A stretch of 64,000 bases of DNA from Mytilus californianus (Eukaryota; Mollusca; Bivalvia; Mytilida; Mytilidae), in assembly GCF_021869535.1 (NCBI RefSeq), contig NW_026262581.1, forward strand, positions 112,744,771-112,808,770, in the 5' to 3' direction. The notes under the pieces are model-generated. The model was not told the origin of the DNA. It saw only the letters and a list, made by a program, of their open reading frames with translations, and ran no database searches. The translations under genes were made by a program, and so were the position numbers. Positions 13,101 to 26,182 of this stretch are shown here, one piece after another; within the stretch, counting starts at the first letter, position 1; the number at the start of each line of letters is the position of its first letter.

Positions 13101-16100
13101 TGCCATGCGCCATCAAGTCTACCATGCTGTGTCCAGGACTAAAACACCAATAGCTTAAAGTTTTCCCTGTATATAAAAGTATGCAAAATATTAAACAGAA
13201 AAATGCAAGTAGGTAAGTAAATTTGATAAATCCAAAACTTTCCTTGCCTTTTTCCACTCATGAAAATGAAAACTGATCATATTATAATCTTTGAAGTTTC
13301 ATATAACTAGAGCTGAAAGCAATTTAAATCTTTTGCTAGGTGACGACAATCAAATTCAAAAAAATTCTAAACTATAGACTTTATCATTCTGTTTCAAGAA
13401 ACAAAAATTGGAGTAAAGGTTAGTGTTGCAAAAATAACTGGTAAAAGAACATTGAATTAAAACTATCAATCATATTTAAATTTGCAATTTATTAAAGATG
13501 TGACATGATTTGGTTTGAGAAATCCAAGACTTTACCATAAAAATTAAGGTCTTTACCTGTTTTATCAGATGTACTGCTATTACTAGCCCAACTTGTTATC
13601 TTTCCAAATTTTTTATTAGGCTCAGTCTTCTGAATGTGGACCTATTGATAAAGCAAAAATATTTATATAATTACTGAAATAAATTTTAGAAAATTCTAGC
13701 GTTCTTAGACAAACTATGCATTCAATAATATTGAACTAATTTATGCTTTTCCCTGATGTTTTAGCCTTATTACTTTTCTATGCATTAAACTTTCATTTGT
13801 TCATAAATCATACAGCAATACAAAAAGTGCCCTAAAATACTTGTAGATTATCAATGAAAATACTACTTGATATGACAAGATTAGATAACATAGCAGTTAA
13901 ATAATCTTGCTCTTTCAAAAACCATAATCTATACGTAAAATGTCAGATATGTCTCTTATTGTGTATCTACAACATAACGTAAATAAATGAGAGTGACTTT
14001 CTAATGGAAGGATGTTATGATAAAACACGTGAACTATGAAATATAGATCATACAATCTTCTTCCTATGGCACATGGTCAAACTCTCAATAATATTGTTAT
14101 AGAATACCTTATATGATTTAGCTAATTCAGCCATATGTAACTGCATGCTCCCTCCATCTGATAAATCTCGACAAAATATTATCTGAAATAAAATCAAACA
14201 TACATAGTACAATCATAATGTTCATTATAAATATGCATTAAAATAAAGACCAAATATGTTTGTATTCTCTGTTTCTATTGGCGTAAACAGATACGGCAGC
14301 ATGATAACAGCAAAAAGAACTTTCATGTCAGCAATTCTTTCTTCTAAATATTTTTTGGCAAATTCTGGTTGTTATTTTGAATGTGGCCAATTTGAATAAA
14401 AAATGTTTTGATAGACATATTGTCCACCAAAAGAAATCTTGTAAATCATCTGTATAATTACTGTTGAGTAAAGACAAAGGTATAATTATAGACTTACCTT
14501 GAGTATATCACAGACTTTTGTAAGACCAGCTCCCTTTGTACTGAATCCAGTCAGTGCTTAAAATGAAAAAAAAAATTGCCTTAAATGGTATAAAAGGATG
14601 TTTGAAATAAAAAAGAAATACAATTCACCAGTGCACTATCTTTTCAATGTCAAACAAACACAAGATAAAAACAAAAACAAAAACAAAAACAGCTGTTATT
14701 AAATATGAGGGGATGAACAGGGGGCCCCTGATTCCCACTTCCCAACCCCTGAACTCCCACTCCCATCCCCATTACTATCAAACGAAAATTGTTCAAAAAT
14801 ATTTTCCAACAATATTCATTATTTTTACTCGTTCTCGACCCCCTGATTACCACTTCCCTTCCCCCTGACTTCTGCTTCTCTGTCTCTCATTCCCATGTTC
14901 CCTTACCCCTGTCCATATTGTGTCTACACTAGGGCTTCCAAAAAACAAAATTTAAGCCAGCTGGACATTTTTTTAATTCCGTTTATTATTTCTTTAAGAC
15001 TTTGTAACTGAAGGCAATCAATGTAATCATTGGTGAATCAAGGATATTCAGACAATAAAAAAACAAGAAAATGATTACTTCATACCATGGATGTGAATTC
15101 TGTGAACTAAAAAATAAAATCCATGTATTTTTGTCAAGTATCATCAAGTTTAAGTCTATCTCTCCACGTTATAAGTGACATGGTAAAATTTATTTTATTT
15201 TTAGACATCATAAGTAGAAAATATGACAATTGATACAACTTGTAACAAAATACAAAATTGAATTCAGAGCTTACAATCTCTTTATTAATTGACAAAATAC
15301 CCTCCGAATCATGTTTTGAAATAACATTTCGGACATTTTGTTCATTTGCAGTTCATTTACATTATATCTATTTCAAAATCATAATCAACACAATTTAACA
15401 CTATGGTCAACTTAATTATCATCTTAATAAATAATTTTCCTTATACATACCATCTTGAGAAACATAATTTATTATCTTGTCCAGCAATTCAATTAAAAAG
15501 TTCTTAGTATCAAAGCCAATAGACACACTTCTCAAAAGTTCAAAAATAAACCTGTGAAAAAAAACCAACAACATGTAAAGATACTGAATCTGGACATCAA
15601 AGGCACAAGGTTCAGTTCCTCGTCGTTATTTCTTGCAATAACTGTAAACTGTAGGCTGAGCAATCGCAAGCAAAATAAAATGACAATTTATCACATATAA
15701 GATTTCACTGAAACCGAATCATTATCAACAAGAATATTTGTGTATAATAGGTGTTATGCCCTGCAAAATAACATATTATAAAAGGCTAGTTATACCATCA
15801 TAAATAAATCTCTCTGTTTCTTCAATTACATTTACAGCACCATCAATTCAAAAAAGTTCATTTGTTTGACATTAATTTGATATTGTTGTTAACTTCGTAC
15901 ATTCTTTGATAGACTTTCACATTAGTATCACTTTTACTTCACATCAAACTATCTTGAAGTTTTACATTCAATGATAATATAATCGTTAAAGGATAGTTTT
16001 CATTTTGTGTTTTACAGTTTTAGTCATAACTACAGAATTAACTTGTTCCATGTTTATGGATAGAAAAGTCACATATAACAATAGTTCACCATTTAGAAAG

Positions 16101-19100
16101 ACAAAATGAAGAGAACTCACATGCCAGGTTTCGTGACTCCTTTACCATTACTGGGAACTGGAATTTCATCTATTTTATTTTCTAAATCTTTCAATGTGGC
16201 TAAAATAAAACAAACAAACTGAATATACTATTTTATACTTTACAAAAAATCCCTACTTTCCCTCGACCTATAGTACATCTTTAAAAAATTTGACAAAATT
16301 GCAATTTGTCAGAAATTATACCAAATTGAAGTGAAGTCAAATCTAATAGGATTTAAGTATGCCTTCCTTTTACTCATGTACTACTAACATTGATGATTTG
16401 ACTGTGGCTCTCCTAAATCAGTCTGGTAAAATTACAGATCTGTTGTAGTTTGATTTAAACTGTAAAGTTGCAAGAATATTGATTAAACATTGTATGATTT
16501 TGGTTGTAACTCATAAATTTGTGTAGTGAATGATCATTTGTGTCTGGTCAGTGTTTATACATGTCAATGTATTATCCATTTCACATATTGCTTTAGAAGA
16601 AATGTGAGCTTCATATCCTTTCATATAACTATTCCTTTTAATAATATAAAAAAATATATTTGCATATTTGCTACTAAATCTCAGTCATCTATTTGTATTT
16701 CTAACTAATTCTATCATGACTGCCATGTCAATTTCTTTAATTCATTAACAATGTGTTTTTTTATGATTTAAAATGTTTTAACTACCTTTTAACCGCAGAA
16801 GATCTTCTAGAGTAAATTCTGGTTCTGCAATAAATGACAAAAAGTATGAAATAACATGTTAAATTGACAATTTAACCTCAGAAGACCACTTTACTGTGTA
16901 CAAAGAGGTAGGGATGAGTCTCCTGAATAGGTCACTATTTTAAGCTTCATAATATATGATAAGGTCCAGAGATTTATATTACATATATGATAGGTTGCTA
17001 ATTGAATCATAAGTATCTTTAACTACTGAATCAGATGTTAGTACTTAATAAAGATGTGATTTAAAAAAAAAAACAGTCGAGAATGCTTCAGATATTTGTC
17101 TCAAATCTATTTTTAACCCAAGGAAAAGTGTAATGTAGGTCTATTTTGGTAAACAATATATGATAAGGTATGTATTTTTAAGTATTCAAAATATATGAAA
17201 AGGCTGGGGAACTGAATGTCTCAGTTGCTCATTCCTACCACTAAGGATTGTTGTTCAGTCACAAGCTGGAATATTTTTTGATATTTGATTTCTTGGATTA
17301 CTTTGAATTTTAAACGGAAATAAAGTAGAAAATGAAAGGAATTTAATTTTACTACACACTCTCAATTCTCAATTTCTACATTATTGGCAGCATCTTGTAA
17401 ACACAAATTGATGTATGGTGACAGAGAAATGAAATTATCAGATTAATATAATTACAATTTGTATTTCACTGGGAAATCACATTATCTATCACTACAACCA
17501 ATGTAATAAAAGAAAATATTCAGTAACCATGTTGGTTACACAGCATTTGACATTCATTTCACTCCCTAAATGAATAATTTATCTGGTTTATATTTTTAAT
17601 GTATGCTTTTTATTCCCAAATACAAAAATATATCATGATAAATTTCTGACCTAGGTTAGAAAAGCCATGCATTATATCTTTCAACAACCAGTCATAGAAG
17701 TTTATTAAGGTTTTTGAAGTATTTTCAGTAAGAGAGAAGTTCAGAAGATATAGCATTATATTAAATTGGTTTTTTCCCCATAAGCACTTTACAAGTTTTA
17801 AAAGAAAATCCCTTACCAGGCATAGTTGAGGAATCTGTCATTTCTACCAAACTTTGATCTTCATGTTTTGTCAATTCATATATTTTTTCTGAGAGCTTTG
17901 CAAGTTCTTCAATGGCTGTTGCTAAATCAGTGGAGGTTAAATCAAAGGAAGAACTATCCTCACAAATCTTTTCCTGAAAGGGAATTTGTAGTTCTTATCA
18001 ATTTCTGTGTTAAAATATTACAGTGTGAACTGCCATATGAAATGGTAAAAAATATTTTGACACTTATTTGTTTAAATTAATTAATTCATTTCAAATAAAC
18101 GTTTTGAATAAAAATCAAAATCACTTGATATTACTGCTTTATTTATATATATACTGGATATTAATATAAGTCATGCAAAATTGTGTGACATCTGTTCCAA
18201 ATTTTTGTTAAAATACTAAGCGTTATCTAGAGATATAATGTACAGAATCCACCAATCTGAATAAAGACAATTTCTCCAAAAAGTGTTAATCACAAACCAA
18301 ACCCTCTTATAACTTTATAATCATTTTTTAAGATCTGACATAGTCCAATTAAACAGATATATTTTCACCTTACCAAATTATGAGCTTCATCAAAGATGAC
18401 AATATTGCCTTGAAGTTCAACACCGTGAGCTTTCCTTGACTGAAAAAGTGAGTATAACAGCTAAAAATTCTTGAGCAGAATTTCTCTCATCAAAGAGTAC
18501 TGGTACACATAGGCATATTATGCTAAATAATGTCTGTTCATTAAACCCTGTTTCATAAATTAATATGATAGTTATATACATGTTTTGAAAACATTATACA
18601 GGGAAAAGTAATTATCATGTGAATAGAGAGAAAACTGAATGACAGAATTTTGAAAGAAATATGAGAAGATAGCTCTTATAAAATAAAACAATAAATGGAG
18701 TCACTGTACAATTTTAAGCTATAATACAAAATAGAAAAATTTACTATAAATTCCTTTTTAAAGTAAAATTATCTGAGTTATCTCCCCTTATAAAGCAAAA
18801 CTTGTTTTTCTTTTTTTTAATCAATCAATCAAATAATATTCTGTATTTGTAAAAACAGTAGTAATAAAAATATTAAATCACATAACTTTCTTCATTTACA
18901 TAAAATAGTCTTACAAATGAATTGTATTCCTGCTTCAAAATTTGCCTATTTCAATAATAAACTGTTAACACTGAGTTTTGCTCGCCTATTTGTTATTTTG
19001 ATAATGCAAATGTTGAAATTAAAATAACAATACTTTAACATGTAAGTTATGCAAATATTCAAAGTCAATGAACCATGACTAAAGGTACAGGGCTAAACAA

Positions 19101-22100
19101 TCTCCATGGAAATGAGATGTGCCAATGCTAATACAACTGCATACCAAATACCATTGACTTTTCATAAGTCGTACCCTTTACAGAAACCTAAACACAAACA
19201 TTAACTTGTAAACTAAGCAAAAGTTTCAAAGTCAATAGACCATGACTGAAGGGGCGGGGCCAAGTAATCTTCATGGAAATGAGATATGCCAATGCTTATA
19301 CAACTGCATACCAAATATCATTGACCTACCACTAGTGGTTCCCCATAAACTGACCTCATCACAAACTAATACATGAAAACTAAGCAAAGTTTCAAAGTCA
19401 ATAAACCATGACTGAGGGGGTGGGGCCAAATAATCTCCATGGTAATGATATGTGCCAATGCTAATTCAACTGCATACCAAATATCATTAACCTACCACTA
19501 GTGGTTCACCATAAACTAGACCTAATTACAAACTAAAACATTGTTGACGATGCCGCCGCCGCTGACGCCGGAAACAGCATACCTATGTCTCGTTTTGACT
19601 CTGTCAAGGCGAGACAAAAATTAAGGCAGATTTGTTTTCTGCTATTTTACCATTCACGTTGGTGAAAGACCAACATACATAAAACACCAACTACATTATT
19701 GCATGATTCTTTAAATATTTTCACATGAACACAGAACTTACTTTTGGATCCAGTAAATAATTGTATGGCATAAATATAATATCTGCATCATTCTTTAACT
19801 CTCTAGCCAAGTAGTATGGACATACTCTACAAGTAGAATGTATAAAAGGTGGTTTACACTAAGCTGGGAACAGTATATCTAACGGGAAATGAATCTGATA
19901 CGCTTTTCAGTATAAAATTGATAAAATCTCGGACTCCCCGAGACTTCCCAAGATTTACGGATTTTGGTAGCGTCTGACTGAAAAACTATCAGAACTGCTC
20001 AACAAATAAACCACATAACTCTAATTGTAAATAAATACAAGTTTTATCATTTGGTAGATATATTTTGTCATATAAAATTACCAAAATAAGTTTGATTTAT
20101 TTGATGTGAAGTGTTTTATAATAGTTTGGGAATTTGTAAATCATCGCGACAATGGCCGCCATTTTTTTATTACCTGGTTTGCATTCTGCACAATTCTGTG
20201 ATGAAATGCTTGCGATTTTAACAAATTTGAAGTGACAGAATACAAGTTTGATACACTAGCATCACTATAAAACTAGTTTGAATGACATTTTATTGATAAT
20301 ATCAGAAATTATTAGGATAATAGCGAGTCCGTTTTTAACACATGTCCGTTTCTGTATCGTATCTTTATTAACTATGGCACGACGATAAAATCGACTACAA
20401 TCAGGTAGTGTCAAGTCCCGTCAATATATATGTTCCTGCACTAAGTGACAATTTAATTACCGTAGATACTCGCCTAATAGTCGATCCTACTATAAGTCAG
20501 GGTCCCTTTTCAGCTCCAAATTCTAAGGATTTAGTCTTGACCCTCGTATAAGTCGGACAAAATTTGGGCATTTTTTTTTTTCAGCTGACAGTAACTGAAC
20601 GCCGGTAAAACCAATGCAAATCCAGGAATAATATTCATTTCTGCATTAATGTTTGTTTGGTTTGAATTTAGTTGATGCTCATCATGATAATTTATATTGC
20701 TGTTAATAATAAAGATGTATTCATTTCTCTTGTTTTGTTCGCTGTTCAAATGTCAGATTAGCCATGTGTTGTTTACGTAATGCATCAATGATTTTGTAGG
20801 GTATGACTAACAACCTATTGTTTGAGAAAAGCGAATATAAACCAATATGAACCTGAAAAATTTAAAGTCAATCAACACTTGATGAAAATATTTTTCACAG
20901 CATACATAACTCGGTGTTAAATGAGCATGAACACTTCATAATTCTTATTATATTGTGATGATTAAAGGATTAAAAAAATTAAGTGAAGCTAATCAATATA
21001 TTAAAATAACTAACTCCAACTCATTAGTGTCATCTGTTTACCTATCACTGATAGTTTTCACACCTTTAGTGAATACAACTCTTTGTCTCTTAATGGGGTT
21101 ATCAATGGATTATATTGGCTTGTCAATCAATTTTGTAATTTTTGTTTACCTGAGACACTATAATGAATAATATTTTGATTTTGGGAATGAATCTTAAAAT
21201 TATTTTTTGATTATTATATGATTTATAAGCATTGAATTGATATCATGATATCACAATAATGACACAATAACTCCGCTGAAAACATCCTTTCACATATTTG
21301 GTACATTGTTATCTCCTTTTCATTTTTGGTTCTTGGCTCTTCTTTTGGGTTTATAGGAAAACCATGTGACCATGAAAATCAATACACAAACCAGAAACAG
21401 TAGAATTTCAACACGAATTTGCAGAAAATGTTTACCAAAGAACAAATAAAACACAAAGACAGTATTGAAGTCATTTATTTTCAACAAAAACTTTTTATTT
21501 ATTGATTTATGTAGGTTTGGCAATCAAAAACGTAGTTTTGACCAGGAAATTCACTCCTGACCACTTTTCTCAAGCTTGGATTTTTCCTCTGGTCGCTAGA
21601 TCTCGTCTATTAGTCGGCCCCCCTCTCTGGATTATGAATTTTACTCCCAATTTTCCGACTAATAAGCGAGTAGGAACGGTAATTAAAAGATATGACAGAA
21701 CATCAACAAAAACAAAATTCTACCTTAACCAAACATGATTTGTTAAACTGTTGATTATACCATTGCTGCTCGTTTACTTGAAAGAGAAAATGTAATCATT
21801 TAGTACTAATATTTGAAATTTTGTATGAAAAAAGAGAACATGCCTTTACCAGATCAAATCTTTTATTCTGAATAAAAGAAAATTAATTGTGTATGGATAT
21901 AATAACAGAAGTTATGACTTACTATGAACAAAAGCTGAAAATAGGGATCTTGAAATACTATGAAACACGCATTCTTCATACAGAAGATGAATTTATCCTA
22001 CAAATCAAGACAGCAAATACATACAAGACTCCCTTTTAAGACCATAATGTCCCTAGAAATCAAGTAGTCATAACTGTTACACTTTTAATTCTAGTGTATC

Positions 22101-25100
22101 ATCAAGGATGTATATATTAGGGTAAAAAAAATAAATATACATATATATATCATTATTAACAAAATAAATGGAATTCTCACCTCTGTTTTTCACCATAAGT
22201 AACCATATCCTCTATGTCAATAACGTTTCCTATCAATGAACGTGCATCACTGTTTTTCTTTATATCTGGAAAAATATTTCAAAAGATAAATTAGTGCATT
22301 TCAAACCCTTTGAAGATATGTATAGAGATGAATATGAAGATCATTATTAAAAGCTTAAATATTCCTCAATGTTTGAAATCTCTGTATAATCTAACTCAAA
22401 CTTAAAAATTTCACTTGATGCTGGAAATAAATAAATGTCATGTTTTTAAGATTTTTACTTAAGTTTAGAAATGTAATATAAAACCACTGTTCATCAAGCA
22501 TGGTGTTCTTTAATAATATTTTTTTGGTAAACTGTACTTTTTAGTGAGAGAAAGATCATGTTGGGTCGTGAAATTAACAAATTTGAAGACTGGATTGTAT
22601 TTCTGCTCTTCATCTGGTATATTTAATTATATAAGTAATGAACTATGTTTGAGTGTCCCATAATCAAAGTTTTATGAAAGTTGCCATTCCATGGTTAAAG
22701 CTATAACTTGAAAAGTCTAAATAAACAGGACTGAAAATAAGGCTGTCAATTCAGCAGCAAACATTGTGTACTTCGAAAAAAACACATCACTGAACATTTG
22801 ATCAAATCACAAACATACCTTCCAATCTGTTATACATGTGACATGTCCTAGCACTGACTTTTGCTCTACACATGTGAACCTGGAAGCAATAACATCAGTA
22901 ACAATAATTCACAAATATGTGCTTTCTTGTACATGTGTATCAGCCATTGAGTATTACATAACATAAAACCATTTTGAAGTTATCATAAAACCAGCATTTA
23001 TTGAACATGATTAATCTATCTCTTATGAAAATTTGAGGATAATAAGTTATTCAAGTGCAACTAAGTAGAACTGTTTTGGTGGACTAAAACTTATGTCTCC
23101 CCTTAATAGCTAGATGGATGGATGGATGGCTATTTAATGTCCAGTGGCAAATAAAGTGAATATTCAGAATGAGAATGTTAATGAGATATGAATATGAACA
23201 CTGCTTTGTTATGACTAACAGTCCACAGAAAGACATCCTACATGCCAATTTTAATTCAAATATTATTTTTTTCATGAACTACCATTGCCCCCATTATCTT
23301 TTGGTTCTGCATAAAGAAGGACAACAAATCCTCATTGATATACAAATTCTAGATGTCTTTTTGGTTGTTGTTGGTTTGCTGTCTCATTGATAAATGATTT
23401 TCTTCCCTATTAATATTTTCTCTCTCATGTACATGCATTGACTGTTCATTATTCTATAACACTGATTCTATCTATCATTTTATTGCCATCATAACCATTG
23501 ATTGGCATGGGTCAATGATTGGTAATAAAGAATTTCTATTCCTTTACCAACATCTCCTTTTATTCAAACATAATAAGGTTCTTAGGGAATCAAAATATGC
23601 CTCTTTTATCACTCAAAAAAAAAGAACTGTTACTTCATAATCTGAAGGCATTTGTAAATTTGCAAAGTAGCTTCAGTCAAATAAGAAAAAACAAATGTAA
23701 AAAGTTTTAAGATTGATAGACTGGCAACTGATTCAGACTGATGACTACTGTATATATGGCCACTTATCTTTGGGCTAAGATCAATTTTTAAAAATCTAAG
23801 AAATATGAGATATGAAAAAAGAGTTGTAGATTTTCCATGTGGCTTTTATTCAAAAGAATATTTGAAGTGTACAATTAAAATGTTTTTCCAGATAATACCA
23901 ATAAGCTATTGCACCATTCTCTACATATTTATCAGTATGTAATGGTAGTTGGTAACGCTCAATTTGTAAAACTTGTCTAAGGGTTGCTCCATCAAAACAA
24001 ATATGGGACCCACAGAAGGCACTTTGAAACCTCCACTATAGATTGGTGTCAAGTACAGTGTAAATATAATTGAAATTCTATATTTGCCTTAATAGGTTTC
24101 CCCATTTTGAAAGTATCTCCCCTGTGTACCATGTATGTTTAAATAGAACAGCCTTAAGTTATTTTAATGAACTTTTTGACCTACTTTATTGGAATTATTA
24201 GGTTCCTTTCTAACTTGCTCCTGGATACAAAGCTGCTCTCTAGATCCTATTACACTCACTTTAACACTAAAATATAACAGGTCTCACATGTAATTTAATA
24301 CCTGAATTTTCATTGTTTCAACATCATACTAAAAATTATAAAATATATTCAAAGAAAAATGAACAAGGTAAGGGGTTTAACCACACTTTTCATGACCCAC
24401 CCAGGGTAACCCCATTAACTTTTTACTCTGAAATAAAATTATCATAAAACATGAATTCTCCTGAAAATGATCACCATTGCATTAATATAACAAAAACATG
24501 TGTCCATAGAACATACATGTACCTAACTCGCACTATCACATTTCCATGTTGAGTAATGTGGGCCAATCCATTTACATGTATTTTGCAGATATTTTCAAAA
24601 GTTTACACCATAAATAACATGTGTACTGTGTTTCAAGTTCATGTGTGAACACAACTTCATAGTAACCTACCTTAAACAAAAAGTATAACATGATAAGAGA
24701 TGGATGGACAAACAGACCATTAAACATAATGCCCATTCTATCTTAGGCAGGACATAAAATTGCATTTATTACTTTAATATTTGAAAGAGATTCACATTTT
24801 AACTCTTTTTCTGCATTGAATCATTGTTTTATACTTCTATAATTTCCATTTAAATGTATTGAAACCTTTCATGACCATATTAAACATCTAACATACTATT
24901 GAGGTCAAGAGTTGTGTACTAGGTTGTGTAATAAGTGTTTTTTACATGTAAATGATAAGTAAGGTCAAGATGCAGGGTTATATAAACAGAGAACACGCAT
25001 ATATATATATATTTATATAATAATAAACTGTTATCACAGAGATATGTCTGGCCCTTTTGTAATTTTGATTATGCAAATGTTGAAATTTAAATAGCAATAC

Positions 25101-26151
25101 TTTAACATGTTTCATAAGTTATGCAAATATTCAAAGTCAATGAACCATGACTGAGGTACATGGCTAAACAATCTCCATGTAAATGAGATGTGCCAAAGCT
25201 AATACAACTGCATACCAAATACCATTGACTTATTATAAGTCGTTTCCTTTAAACAAACCTAAACACAAACACTTACTTGTAAACTATGTAAAAGTTTCAA
25301 ATTCAATGAACCATGAAGAGGGGGTGGGGCTATATAATCTCCATGGAAACGATACTTGCAAATGCCAATAAATTTGCATACCAAATATCGTTGACTTAAC
25401 ATTAGCAGTTCATCTTAAACTGATCTAATCACAAACTAATACATGTAAACTAAGCAAAAGTTTCTAATTCATGTTACCTAAGTTAAAGTCAATAGACCAT
25501 GAACAAACATACAGACTTTTCTACCAAGAAATTTGTTTTGCATGCACACGTATAAAAATTGCGGTTTTTATCCAACGCAATCATAGGTTTGAACGTTGTT
25601 TTCAATTTAGACTTGTTTATATTTTTTCGTTTGGGCTTGTATTATATTTGCCTTCGGGTTTATATGATCCGTTCATCCTATTTCCACTCTTCAAAATTCA
25701 AGTCTATCCTAAATTGAGGTAAATTATATGGCCTTCCAAATACCGTTTCGATTCCTAACATCAATGAAGAGACATTAATTGTCGAAATCCAGATATGGTG
25801 TACTAATTTTTGCACCTTTTGTTTGCAGTATACCATCTTTTCCGCAAGTTTATTGTTTTCTGTTTGGTATTAAATTAATAGTTAAGGTTCATTTTGTTAC
25901 ATCTGGTGATCCCTTTATTTGGCAATCGCCAATGGCAGTCAGCAGGGTTTAAGAACATCCGTTGTTTGACCTGCTAGTCAAATGCGTTTTGTTAAAATAT
26001 ACTTTTTCACTTTTTTGGTCTTTTTGAAAATGTTGTTTGTGCTGTATTTAGACCCTTCTACCAAGAAATTTGTTTTGCATGCACAGGTATAAAATTGCGG
26101 TTTTTATCCAACGCAATCATAGGTTTGAACGTTGTTTTCAATTTAGACTTG

Positions 26152-26182
<31 letters not shown>

